A DNA stretch of 12,099 nucleotides from Acidimicrobiaceae bacterium (GCA_003154135.1 PMCN01000027.1:1-12099), one strand, 5' to 3'; positions 6,110 through 12,099 are shown, counted from the first letter of the stretch. Notes: a model not told the origin generated them from the sequence alone. Numbers and translations: made by a program.

Positions 6110-6158
6110 CCCACGGGGTCCGCTTCCTCCCGGTTGTGGGACGAATCGGACCCGTGGG
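6110..6158. repeat. 12-bp inverted repeat with one bulge, 24-nt loop
   Basis: CCCACGGGGTCCG (6110-6122) pairs with CGGACCCGTGGG (6147-6158), giving 12 base pairs with one unpaired G. It lies midway between the DUF2231 gene and the PF10118 gene, ending 50 bp before the latter's start. No T-tract follows. It could be a factor-independent-like terminator without a U-run, or a regulatory stem. Confidence 0.45.
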
Positions 6159-6195
6159 CGCGATTGGTCTCGGGGCGGCGGATGGCGGCCGGGGG

Positions 6196-6201
6196 TAGGG
6201 T
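6196..6201 (+). promoter_or_regulatory. -10 box TAGGGT, probable leaderless promoter
   Basis: TAGGGT fits TANNNT and ends 7 nt before ATG 6209, as at 639-644. No Shine-Dalgarno sequence or clear -35 box is present. It supports ATG 6209 over the upstream in-frame ATG at 6134, which would read through the inverted repeat and the promoter. Confidence 0.5.
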
Positions 6202-6208
6202 TCGGCGC

Positions 6209-7003
6209 ATGTCGAGCATCGTCGCCCGCAAGGTGAAGTTCGAGTTTCCCGACGCGCTCGACGACGTGCTGCCGGGTGCCGCGCCGATCGACGAGACCTA
6301 CCTCGTGGCCTTCTCGCTGACGATGCCGTACCTCGAGCCGTACCTCATCCGCACCTTCCGCGCCTGCGCCGACCGCATCGCCGATGTGGAGCTGGCCGCC
6401 GACCTGCGTGGCTTCATCGCCCAGGAGGCACAGCACTTCCAGAACCACCGACGGGTCAACGAGATCATCCGGGCCCAGCTGGGGCCGACGGTGGCCGCCG
6501 AGTTGCAACGCATCGAGGACCGCCTCGATGCCGACTACCGGCGCTGTTCCGAGCACAAGTCGATGCGGTTCAACCTGCAGTACGCCGAGGGCTTCGAGGC
6601 CATGACGTGCGCGATGGCGATGACCTTCTTCGACCGGGCTGCGGCCGGCGTGGTGAGCGCCGATGGTCGCTTCGGCGCGTGGCAGCAGCTCTGGGCGTGG
6701 CACGCCGCCGAAGAGGTGGAGCACCGCACGGTTGCGTTCGCCGTGCACGAGCACCTGTGCGGCGGTTGGGCGCGTCGGGCCGTGGGTGCCGCATGCGCGC
6801 AGTGGCACTTCCAGCGGTACATCACCCGGTTGCAGAAGGTGCTGCTCGCCTCGCAGGGGCTACCGCGTCGGGCGCATCTGCCGGGATGGTTGCGCGACGG
6901 CCGTGGTCGGTACCTGCGCACGTTCCTTCCGGGATACGACCCGGCCGCGATCGACCCGGGCCCGATCGCGGCGATGATCCTCGCGGGTTACTCCGGCGCC
7001 TGA
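6209..7003 (+). CDS. Metal-dependent hydrolase, PF10118 type, with ferritin-like metal motifs
   Basis: The product is 264 residues, cytoplasmic and mostly helical. It has two ExxH motifs, E73-A-Q-H76 (IAQEAQHFQNH) and E169-V-E-H172 (HAAEEVEHRTVAF). Each is preceded in an earlier helix by a candidate ligand Glu (E43 in MPYLEPYL; E127 or E130 in YAEGFEAM). This is the ligand layout of a ferritin-like diiron four-helix bundle. The sequence as a whole matches PF10118/COG3687, annotated as predicted metal-dependent hydrolases. The true reaction of this family is poorly defined, and oxygenase-type chemistry is possible. I chose ATG 6209 because of the -10 box 7 nt upstream. The 3' end overlaps the convergent membrane-protein gene by 16 bp, inside a tandem repeat. 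Confidence 0.8.
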   Translation: MSSIVARKVKFEFPDALDDVLPGAAPIDETYLVAFSLTMPYLEPYLIRTFRACADRIADVELAADLRGFIAQEAQHFQNHRRVNEIIRAQLGPTVAAELQRIEDRLDADYRRCSEHKSMRFNLQYAEGFEAMTCAMAMTFFDRAAAGVVSADGRFGAWQQLWAWHAAEEVEHRTVAFAVHEHLCGGWARRAVGAACAQWHFQRYITRLQKVLLASQGLPRRAHLPGWLRDGRGRYLRTFLPGYDPAAIDPGPIAAMILAGYSGA

Positions 7004-8472
7004 ACGACCGGCGCCTGAACGACCGGCGCCTGATCGAGCCTGGACGCAGCGCGGTAGGAGAGTGCGGTGCCGCACCCGATCACCAGCAGGCACAGGCAGA
7101 AGCTGAGGATGATGGGCACCAGCCACACCGGCTTGATGTTGATCCAGCGCAGGAGGTAGAAGTCGCGCAGCGCCTCGAGCTGCCCCACGTGGAGCGCGTC
7201 GCCGAACCTCGCCTGCAGCAACGTGGAGGTGAGGTTGTCCTGGTGCGTTTGTGGATCGACCATGCTCACCGGGAGGCACAGCCCGACGCTGACGGCCAAC
7301 GTGATGGCCGTGCCCACGCGCAGCGCACGCGGCGCGTCGGTGCGGCAGGCGGCCACCAACGCCAGTGGCACCACTGCGAACATGGGCAGCATCAGCCGTG
7401 GACCCATTGCCGCGCCGCCCCACCACTCGTAGTAGCCGGCGTTGAAGAGGAAGTAGCCGGCGAAGGTGACGAGCGACGCGATGGCGATGGGGCGAGCAGA
7501 AGGGTCGCGTGCGATGAGCCAGCACGCGCCGACGATCGCCATCAGCAGCCATGGCGACCAGAACAGGATGCCGCGATAGCTGTCGAACGAAAGGAACCAC
7601 ATCGCGGACAGCTTCGGACCGGTGACTCCCATCACGCCGGCCGACATGCCCTCGCGGAAGAAGTCGGACGACTCGTACCGGTAGGGGATGGTGGGGGAGC
7701 CGAAGATCACCGTGCTGTACACCACGAACACGCCCAGCGGCACTGCGGCGGCGGCCGCCGCAGCAACGGTGCAGCGCACGACTGCGGCACGAGGCAGGCC
7801 GCGCATCGCTGCCAACAGGAACACGCCGATCACGCCGACGACGATCACGAAGGTGAGGTCGAAGACGAGCGCTCCGCCGAGCAGGCCACCTGCTGCGGCG
7901 GCGCGCCGCATGGTGAGCGTCTTCGTCGGTGGCAGCACGAGCGTGAGAGCGCCGAGGCAGCACGCGATGCCAGGCAGGTAGGGGTAGAAGACCGTCGAGT
8001 ACCCGAAGAGCATGCTGCCCAAGAACACGCCCGACGTGACGAGGAAGGCCAGGCGCGGCACGGCCCCGAGGCGTATCAACAGGTTGGCCATCATCATCGC
8101 CGCCAACGCTGCCGGGATGGCGACCGCAAGGCGGGTGAGGAGGTACTGCACGAACTGGAAGCTCGGGTGCACGCCGATCGCGTGCGACACGCCGCTGACC
8201 ACCGCGTAGACGGGAATCGCGATGGCGGAGACGCCGATCACCTTGTCGCTGTAGAAGTGGCCGCCGTACTCGGCCTTGTCGCCGGTCTTCATCGGCTGCG
8301 TGTCCTGGTACTCGTCGATGGACAGCTGGCCGTGATCGACGACGGCGTACACCAGCGCGAGTCGCGAGTTGGCGTTCCATCCTGTCGCCGGCTGGGCGAG
8401 GCAGCACGCGGCGAGGAACACCGTCGCACCAAGCAGCCACAGCGCTCGTCGGATGGTGTCGATGTGAGGCAC
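6988..8472 (-). CDS. Polytopic membrane protein, probable GT-C-type glycosyltransferase
   Basis: The product is 494 residues with roughly ten or more hydrophobic helices. The first helix is followed by an extracytoplasmic loop with NANSR (33-37), D46, D53 and the segment GGHFYSDK (70-77). This layout is seen in GT-C, PMT-like and related lipid-linked sugar transferases, where acidic residues of the first loop are catalytic. YESSDFFREGM and WSPWLL loops follow further along. It likely transfers a sugar from a polyprenyl-phosphate donor outside the membrane, though donor and acceptor are unknown. The start is taken as GTG 8472, which places the N-terminus directly before the first helix. An in-frame GTG at 8514 would add 14 residues and start inside the 16-bp palindrome. 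The C-terminus ends in QAPVVQAPVVQAPE, encoded by the 15-bp tandem repeat shared with the convergent gene. Confidence 0.75.
   Translation of the reverse strand: MPHIDTIRRALWLLGATVFLAACCLAQPATGWNANSRLALVYAVVDHGQLSIDEYQDTQPMKTGDKAEYGGHFYSDKVIGVSAIAIPVYAVVSGVSHAIGVHPSFQFVQYLLTRLAVAIPAALAAMMMANLLIRLGAVPRLAFLVTSGVFLGSMLFGYSTVFYPYLPGIACCLGALTLVLPPTKTLTMRRAAAAGGLLGGALVFDLTFVIVVGVIGVFLLAAMRGLPRAAVVRCTVAAAAAAAVPLGVFVVYSTVIFGSPTIPYRYESSDFFREGMSAGVMGVTGPKLSAMWFLSFDSYRGILFWSPWLLMAIVGACWLIARDPSARPIAIASLVTFAGYFLFNAGYYEWWGGAAMGPRLMLPMFAVVPLALVAACRTDAPRALRVGTAITLAVSVGLCLPVSMVDPQTHQDNLTSTLLQARFGDALHVGQLEALRDFYLLRWINIKPVWLVPIILSFCLCLLVIGCGTALSYRAASRLDQAPVVQAPVVQAPE
6995..7039. repeat. Three tandem 15-bp repeats at the overlap of convergent genes
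   Basis: GGCGCCTGAACGACC occurs exactly at 6995-7009 and 7010-7024, and with two changes at 7025-7039. On the plus strand the first copy carries the TGA stop (7001-7003) of the hydrolase gene, and each further copy repeats TGA in the same frame. On the minus strand the same repeats encode the QAPVV units near the end of the membrane protein. The unit length is a multiple of three, so expansion or contraction keeps both genes in frame. Confidence 0.9.
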
Positions 8473-8507
8473 GAGGGATAATCCTCGCGGACGCGCCGCC
8501 CCCGGCA

Positions 8508-8523
8508 ACGTCACCGGTGACGT
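8508..8523. promoter_or_regulatory. 16-bp perfect palindrome ACGTCACCGGTGACGT
   Basis: This is a perfect 16-bp dyad between the divergent membrane-protein and SGNH genes. It covers the proposed -35 box of the SGNH gene (8517-8522) and lies 36 bp before the membrane-protein start. Its position suits a repressor or activator site controlling one or both genes. GTGAC is also repeated directly at 8517-8521 and 8522-8526. Confidence 0.55.
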
Positions 8524-8545
8524 GACGTGCGGCCGGTGCTACGTT
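8517..8545 (+). promoter_or_regulatory. Promoter of the SGNH/beta-repeat gene (GTGACG-17-TACGTT)
   Basis: The -35 box GTGACG (8517-8522), a 17-bp spacer and the -10 box TACGTT (8540-8545) form a sigma70/HrdB-like promoter. Transcription should start near 8552, giving a leader of about 49 nt. The Shine-Dalgarno sequence GGAGG at 8590-8594 is 6 nt before GTG 8601. Confidence 0.55.
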
Positions 8546-8600
8546 GACCCTCTGGACCGGTGGCGACCGCTGGCGAACAGGTGGCGAGCGGAGGTGGCAC

Positions 8601-10475
8601 GTGGGCAAGCGCATCAGGGCGGCCACGGTTGCCGTGGTGTCGCTCGTCGCGTCGATCGGTTGGGTGGCGATGCCGTCCGGCGCACCGACTGCCAGTGCTG
8701 CGTCGACCGAGGCATTGCTCATCGGCGACTCGGTCATGAACGGCATGGCCCAGACCTACTCGGCCGCGGCACGGGCGTTGCTCGCCGCGCGCCACTCGTA
8801 CATCCTCGACGCAGCGGGCTGCCGCCGGCTCATCACGACCAGCTGCCGCATCCTGCCCAGTCCCGCGCCCACCAACGCAATCACCGTGCTGCGTGCCCGC
8901 GCCGGACAGTTCCGCCGTGTGCTCGTCATCGCCGCCGGCTACAACGACACCACCACTGGCACCGCGGGCGTGAGCAGCGCGGTCGACGTGATGATGGCCG
9001 AAGCCCGCCGGCAGGGCGTGCCCTACGTCATCTGGCTCACCTATCGCGAGGCCGGGCCGTCGGCGCCGCGCTTCCGTGCACACAACGCGGTGCTGCGTGC
9101 GAAGACGGGGCAGTACGCCAACCTCCGCATCGCCGACTGGAACCTGCGCAGCCTTGCGATGCCGACGAGTTGGTTCTCGGCCGACGGCATCCACCTCGGC
9201 GGTCAGGCCGCGAGCGGCATGGCCGATCTCATCGCCGACACGATCGATCTGTTGCCACCGGCCACTCCGCCGCCCCCGCCGCCGCCCACACGGTGCGACG
9301 CGCCTGCATGGTTGGGTGCACTGCCGGCCACCGGTCCCGTCGTCTCCGGCACGGTGAGCGGCGGCGTGCACCTGCTCGACGTGCCGCAGCGCGTGCTCAA
9401 CACACGTCCCCTCACCGGCACTCTCGGCGCCGGGCGCATGATGACCGTTCCCGTCGCCGGCCAGAACGGCGTGGCCGCCGACGCCACGGCGGCACTGGTC
9501 AACGTCACCGCTGTCCGACCATGCCTCGGTACGTCGGTCACCGCATATCCGTGCGGGGGTGCGGTGCCGTTGGCCTCGATGCTCAACGCTCCTGCAGGAG
9601 CGACCGTTGCCAACTCGGCAGTGGTGCCCCTCGGTGAGGGTTCGCTGTGCGTGTACACCGCGTTCGCGACCGACGTGCTCGTCGACATCACCGGGTGGAT
9701 CGGCCCCGGTGGCGACCTCACGACGGTCGTCGACCCGACGCGCGTGCTCGACACACGCGCCGGCCAGACCGAAGCGAGTGCCGCGCCACAAGTTCGTCTC
9801 GCCGCCGACCAGTTCCTCACGGTCGACCTGCGTGGCACGGTGCCCAGCATCGACTCGGTTGCCACCGGAGTCACGGCCGTCTCGCTGGGCATCGCGGCAC
9901 TCGCCCCTGCGGCGGGGCCGACGAGCGTCACCGGATTCGTCAGCGTGCTGCCGGGCGCGTGCGGTGTCACCACGCCCGCCACGTCGACGCTCAACACGAC
10001 CGCCGGCCACGACACTGCGGGCTCCACCACCATCGGACTCGTCGACGGTCAGTTCTGCGTGTACAGCAGCGTCGCCACCGACCTCGCCATCGACCTCGTC
10101 GCCGTGCACGGCACCACCGGGTCGACGTTCCAGGTGGTCACGCCGCTGCGCCTGGCCGACACTCGGCCGGCCACGGTGGTGCCCGGCACGCCGCTGCACA
10201 TCGACCTCGCCGCGCCGCCCAGTGGGGTCACCACCAGTCCACCCGCAGGGCTCACCGGTGTGGTGCTCGACGTGGTGGCAGTGAGTCCGAGCGCGTCCAC
10301 CGACGTGAGCGTGTACCCGTGCAGTGCGTCGCCCGGCGCGCCGCAGGTGATCGCCACGGTCACCACTCCCGACCGTGTGATGATGCCCATCGGCGACGGC
10401 ACGGTGTGCGTCAGCACATCCTCGGCGACGGCGGTAGTGGTCGACCTCGAGGCCTGGCTGGTCGCCGCGGTGTGA
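8601..10475 (+). CDS. Secreted SGNH hydrolase fused to three 'VLDTR' beta-repeat domains
   Basis: The product is 624 residues, opening with a Sec signal peptide (1 to about 34, PTASAA). Residues 37-218 are an SGNH/GDSL-type hydrolase. Block I is LIGDSV with Ser44, block III is AAGYND with Gly113 and Asn115, and block V is DGIH with Asp195 and His198, so the catalytic set is complete. Such enzymes remove acyl groups from sugars, lipids or cell-wall polymers. A proline run (223-229) then links to three homologous beta-rich repeats. They start about residues 258, 376 and 512, each opening with a (V/L)L(D/N)TR-like motif and ending in a (C)VYT...(V/I)D-type strand. These repeats are common in secreted actinobacterial proteins and probably mediate surface or polymer binding. 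GTG 8601 has GGAGG 6 nt upstream. It is expected outside the cell; the substrate is unknown. Confidence 0.85.
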   Translation: MGKRIRAATVAVVSLVASIGWVAMPSGAPTASAASTEALLIGDSVMNGMAQTYSAAARALLAARHSYILDAAGCRRLITTSCRILPSPAPTNAITVLRARAGQFRRVLVIAAGYNDTTTGTAGVSSAVDVMMAEARRQGVPYVIWLTYREAGPSAPRFRAHNAVLRAKTGQYANLRIADWNLRSLAMPTSWFSADGIHLGGQAASGMADLIADTIDLLPPATPPPPPPPTRCDAPAWLGALPATGPVVSGTVSGGVHLLDVPQRVLNTRPLTGTLGAGRMMTVPVAGQNGVAADATAALVNVTAVRPCLGTSVTAYPCGGAVPLASMLNAPAGATVANSAVVPLGEGSLCVYTAFATDVLVDITGWIGPGGDLTTVVDPTRVLDTRAGQTEASAAPQVRLAADQFLTVDLRGTVPSIDSVATGVTAVSLGIAALAPAAGPTSVTGFVSVLPGACGVTTPATSTLNTTAGHDTAGSTTIGLVDGQFCVYSSVATDLAIDLVAVHGTTGSTFQVVTPLRLADTRPATVVPGTPLHIDLAAPPSGVTTSPPAGLTGVVLDVVAVSPSASTDVSVYPCSASPGAPQVIATVTTPDRVMMPIGDGTVCVSTSSATAVVVDLEAWLVAAV

Positions 10476-10476
10476 A

Positions 10477-10511
10477 ACGCCCGCTTCCGGCTGCTCGAGA
10501 CGGGAAGGCGT
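10477..10511 (+). terminator. Possible hairpin terminator after the SGNH gene
   Basis: ACGCC and TTCC (10477-10481 and 10485-10488) pair with GGAAGGCGT (10503-10511). This gives nine base pairs with a 3-nt bulge and a 14-nt loop, starting 1 bp after the stop codon. There is no T-run, as is common in high-GC actinobacteria, so terminator function is only suggested by position. Confidence 0.35.
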
Positions 10512-10606
10512 CACCGAATTCACGCTTACCTCTCACCATCGATGTCACCGGTTGTCGATACCGTTCCCAGTGCGGCCGCTCCGGCCGCTCGATGGAAGGA
10601 TCTCCG

Positions 10607-11005
10607 ATGAAGCGCACCGTGCTCGTCACCTCCGTAGTCGCCGCCGCCGCAGCCGTGGGACTCGCCGGCACAGCATTCGCAGCCGACGGCAACGCCGGGC
10701 CGGGCCAGATGGGCCACATGGGCCGCTGGAACGACGGCCGTGGCTTCAGTCATCCGATTCTCGCCATCTTGTGCATGGTGGCGGTCGGCGCAGCCGTCGG
10801 TGGGCTCGTGTGGCTGCTGGTGCGCCGTCGCCCTGTCACCGCAGCGGCGCCGTTCGCCCCCATGGCCGCCGTCGCGTCACCGACCGCCGGTGCCGAGGCC
10901 ATCCTGGCCGAGCGCCTCGCGCGCAGCGAGATCTCGCCCGACGACTACCGCTCGATGATCGCCGCGCTGCGCGAGCCGATCGCCCCGCCGCCGCCCCAGT
11001 CGTAG
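10607..11005 (+). CDS. Small membrane protein with C-terminal SHOCT domain
   Basis: The product is 132 residues. A cleavable-looking signal segment (1-25, AFA-A) is followed by a short Met/His/Gly segment (QMGHMGRW, 34-41). One transmembrane helix (about 50-72) ends in RRR, an Ala/Pro linker comes next, and a SHOCT domain lies at about 96-122 (AILAERLARSEISPDDYRSMI). SHOCT is a short helical module usually found at the ends of membrane or stress proteins, thought to mediate oligomerisation. The Shine-Dalgarno sequence GGAAGGA (10594-10600) lies 6 nt before ATG 10607. The in-frame ATG at 10592 is rejected because it precedes that site. A possible -10 box TACCGT lies at 10559-10564. The N-terminal Met/His residues might bind copper, but two of each is thin evidence. 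Role unknown. Confidence 0.8.
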   Translation: MKRTVLVTSVVAAAAAVGLAGTAFAADGNAGPGQMGHMGRWNDGRGFSHPILAILCMVAVGAAVGGLVWLLVRRRPVTAAAPFAPMAAVASPTAGAEAILAERLARSEISPDDYRSMIAALREPIAPPPPQS

Positions 11006-11008
11006 TCT
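11003..11008 (+). promoter_or_regulatory. -10 box TAGTCT overlapping the previous stop codon
   Basis: TAGTCT fits TANNNT and lies 6 nt before ATG 11015. Its first three bases are the TAG stop of the SHOCT gene. No Shine-Dalgarno sequence precedes ATG 11015, so the oxidoreductase may be made from a leaderless transcript although only 9 bp separate the genes. Confidence 0.45.
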
Positions 11009-11014
11009 GGCTGG

Positions 11015-11929
11015 ATGTCCCGTCCGCTCTCCATCGGTGTGCAACTCCCGGAAGTCGAGCGGCGGGTGCCCTGGCCCGAGCTGATCGCCATGGCGAAGAC
11101 GGCTGAAGACGCCGGCTTCGACAGTCTCTGGTTGGGCGACCACCTCCTCTACGACCTGCCCGACGGGGGTGTTCGTGGCCCATGGGAGGTCTTCACCTCG
11201 CTGGCGGCGCTCGCAGCGGTCACCGAGCGGGTGCATCTCGGCTCGCTCGTCGCGTCGCTCGGCTTCCACGAACCGGCGATGCTGGCCAAGATGGCGGCCA
11301 CCGTCGACGCCATCTCCGGCGGTCGGCTCATCCTCGGGGTCGGTGCCGGATGGAACCGACGCGAGTACGACGCGTTCGGCATCCCCTACGACCACCGCGT
11401 CGACCGCTTCGAGGAAGCGTTCGGTCTGGTCCGTCGCCTGCTTGCCGGCGAGACGGTGACGCACACCGGCACCTTCTACCGGCTTGACCGGTGCGTCATC
11501 GACCCGCCGCCCGCCCGACCCGGCGGACCGTTGCTCATGCTCGGCTCGAACAGCCCGCGCATGCTGTCGATCGGCCTTCCCCACGTGCACCAGTGGAACG
11601 TGTGGTGGACCATCTACGGCAACACGCCGGAGGGTTTCGCCCGCGTGGTGGCCGATGTGCGCGCCCGTACCGAGGCGGCGGGCCGGCCGGCCGACGAGGT
11701 GGAGGCGACGGCCTGCGTGTACGTGCAGGCACCAGGAGGCGCGGGACGCGACCTCGGCTCGGGCGCACCCGATGACGTGCGGCCGCTGGGTGGATCACCG
11801 GCGCAGCTGGCCGACCAGCTGGCAGGCTTCGCCGACGCCGGGGCAGCGCACCTCCAACTCGTCGTCGATCCCATCACGCAGGGTTCGATCGACTGGCTCG
11901 GGCAGGTGCTCGATCTGCTCAGCCGGTAA
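11015..11929 (+). CDS. LLM-class (F420-dependent-type) flavin oxidoreductase
   Basis: The product is 304 residues, a normal length for the luciferase-like monooxygenase superfamily (TIM barrel, PF00296). Characteristic segments are the N-terminal GVQLPE strand, AEDAGFDSLWLGDH, the central SGGRLILGVGAGW (a hallmark of F420-dependent members), FGIPYDHRVDRFEE, and a C-terminal segment with GSPAQLADQL and GAAHLQL. Members use F420H2 or FMNH2 to oxidise or reduce varied small molecules in the cytoplasm. F420 use is inferred from the family and the probable actinobacterial host. It is followed after 30 bp by the mycothiol-dependent formaldehyde dehydrogenase, a neighbour that suggests small-molecule detoxification or catabolism. 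ATG 11015 is supported by the -10 box 6 nt upstream. Substrate unknown. Confidence 0.92.
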   Translation: MSRPLSIGVQLPEVERRVPWPELIAMAKTAEDAGFDSLWLGDHLLYDLPDGGVRGPWEVFTSLAALAAVTERVHLGSLVASLGFHEPAMLAKMAATVDAISGGRLILGVGAGWNRREYDAFGIPYDHRVDRFEEAFGLVRRLLAGETVTHTGTFYRLDRCVIDPPPARPGGPLLMLGSNSPRMLSIGLPHVHQWNVWWTIYGNTPEGFARVVADVRARTEAAGRPADEVEATACVYVQAPGGAGRDLGSGAPDDVRPLGGSPAQLADQLAGFADAGAAHLQLVVDPITQGSIDWLGQVLDLLSR

Positions 11930-11953
11930 GGTCACGCACGCTGTCAAGGAGGA
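11927..11953 (+). promoter_or_regulatory. -10 box TAAGGT and ribosome binding site AAGGAGGA
   Basis: TAAGGT (11927-11932) is a TANNNT hexamer whose TAA is also the stop codon of the LLM gene; transcription would start near 11939. AAGGAGGA (11946-11953) is a near-perfect Shine-Dalgarno sequence 6 nt before ATG 11960 and excludes the overlapping ATG at 11955 as start. Confidence 0.5.
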
Positions 11954-11959
11954 CATGAG

Positions 11960-12099
11960 ATGCCGCAGAAGGTTCGTGGAGTGGTGGCGCGCAGCAAGGG
12001 CGCGCCGGTGACGATCGAGACCATCGTGATCCCCGATCCCGGCCCCGGTGAGGCCGTGGTGAAGGTGCAGGCGTGCGGCGTGTGCCACACCGACCTGCA
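11960..12099 (+). CDS. S-(hydroxymethyl)mycothiol (mycothiol-dependent formaldehyde) dehydrogenase, 5' end only
   Basis: Only the first 46 codons are in the window; the gene runs off the 3' edge. The sequence opens MPQKVRGVVARSKGAPV, passes through IPDPGPGEAVVKVQ and reaches CGVCHTDL. That last motif carries the catalytic-zinc cysteine of zinc-dependent medium-chain alcohol dehydrogenases. The MPQxVRGVxARxKGAPV start is typical of the mycothiol-dependent formaldehyde dehydrogenases of actinobacteria (MscR/AdhE2 type). These oxidise the formaldehyde-mycothiol adduct with NAD and so detoxify formaldehyde. ATG 11960 is fixed by AAGGAGGA 6 nt upstream. A different class III-type alcohol dehydrogenase is possible because the rest of the protein is unseen. 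If correct, the host makes mycothiol. Confidence 0.85.
   Translation, partial: MPQKVRGVVARSKGAPVTIETIVIPDPGPGEAVVKVQACGVCHTDL

Noticed and set aside
6995..7039. CRISPR-like or mobile-element repeats
   Set aside because: The copies are directly adjacent with no spacers, only 15 bp long, and within coding sequence; no cas or transposase genes are present.
6860..8746. A 628-residue minus-strand open frame across the GT-C-like gene
   Set aside because: It is out of frame with the hydrophobic membrane protein and rich in Arg and His. It also runs through the divergent promoter and into the SGNH gene on the other strand.
8511..10523. A 670-residue open frame on the minus strand opposite the SGNH gene
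   Set aside because: Its translation is low-complexity Arg/Gly/His-rich sequence with no motifs. It is the expected antisense shadow of a high-GC coding region, while the plus-strand frame has a signal peptide, catalytic motifs and repeats.
9647..10606. Long upstream extension of the SHOCT protein
   Set aside because: It overlaps the SGNH gene in another frame and is Arg/His-rich. A ribosome binding site and signal peptide mark the true start at 10607.

Overview
This 12.1 kb window is very GC-rich and densely coded, with GC-biased third codon positions and several GTG starts. Two genes point to an actinobacterium: an LLM-class (F420-type) flavin oxidoreductase and the 5' end of a mycothiol-dependent formaldehyde dehydrogenase. 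Secreted proteins with 'VLDTR'-type beta repeats and Thr-rich linkers, together with -10 boxes placed 6-7 nt before the start codon, suggest an Acidimicrobiia-like lineage. That lineage assignment is inference. There are no tRNA or rRNA genes, no CRISPR array and no transposase, so this reads as ordinary chromosome rich in cell-envelope genes.

Layout. 1-591: 3' part of a ROK sugar kinase. 652-855: small LIM-half-like zinc-finger protein. 878-1753 (minus): lipoprotein with two tandem LCCL domains. 1899-3829: a two-gene operon with an ATGA overlap, consisting of a divergent carboxylate-amine ligase (glutamine-synthetase-fold type) and a single-pass membrane protein. 3924-4163: small helical protein. 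4182-5057: PAPS-dependent sulfotransferase. 5133-6019: a two-gene operon with a GTGA overlap, consisting of a cytochrome c lipoprotein and a DUF2231-type membrane protein, preceded by two strong palindromes. 6209-7003: PF10118-type metal-dependent hydrolase, overlapping at its 3' end with 6988-8472 (minus), a GT-C-like polytopic membrane protein. 8601-10475: secreted SGNH hydrolase fused to three beta repeats. 10607-11005: SHOCT-domain membrane protein. 11015-11929: LLM oxidoreductase. 11960 to the end: mycothiol-dependent formaldehyde dehydrogenase, cut by the window edge.

Common themes. At least six products act at or outside the membrane: the LCCL lipoprotein, the anchored ligase partner, the cytochrome lipoprotein, the DUF2231 protein, the GT-C-like protein and the SGNH/beta-repeat protein. 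The sulfotransferase may also modify envelope molecules. No single pathway links all the genes; the window is a series of one- and two-gene units, each with its own promoter. The least ordinary parts are the palindromes before the cytochrome/DUF2231 operon, the 16-bp palindrome over the -35 box of the SGNH gene, the ligase/membrane-protein pair, and the 15-bp tandem repeats that form the overlapping ends of two convergent genes.
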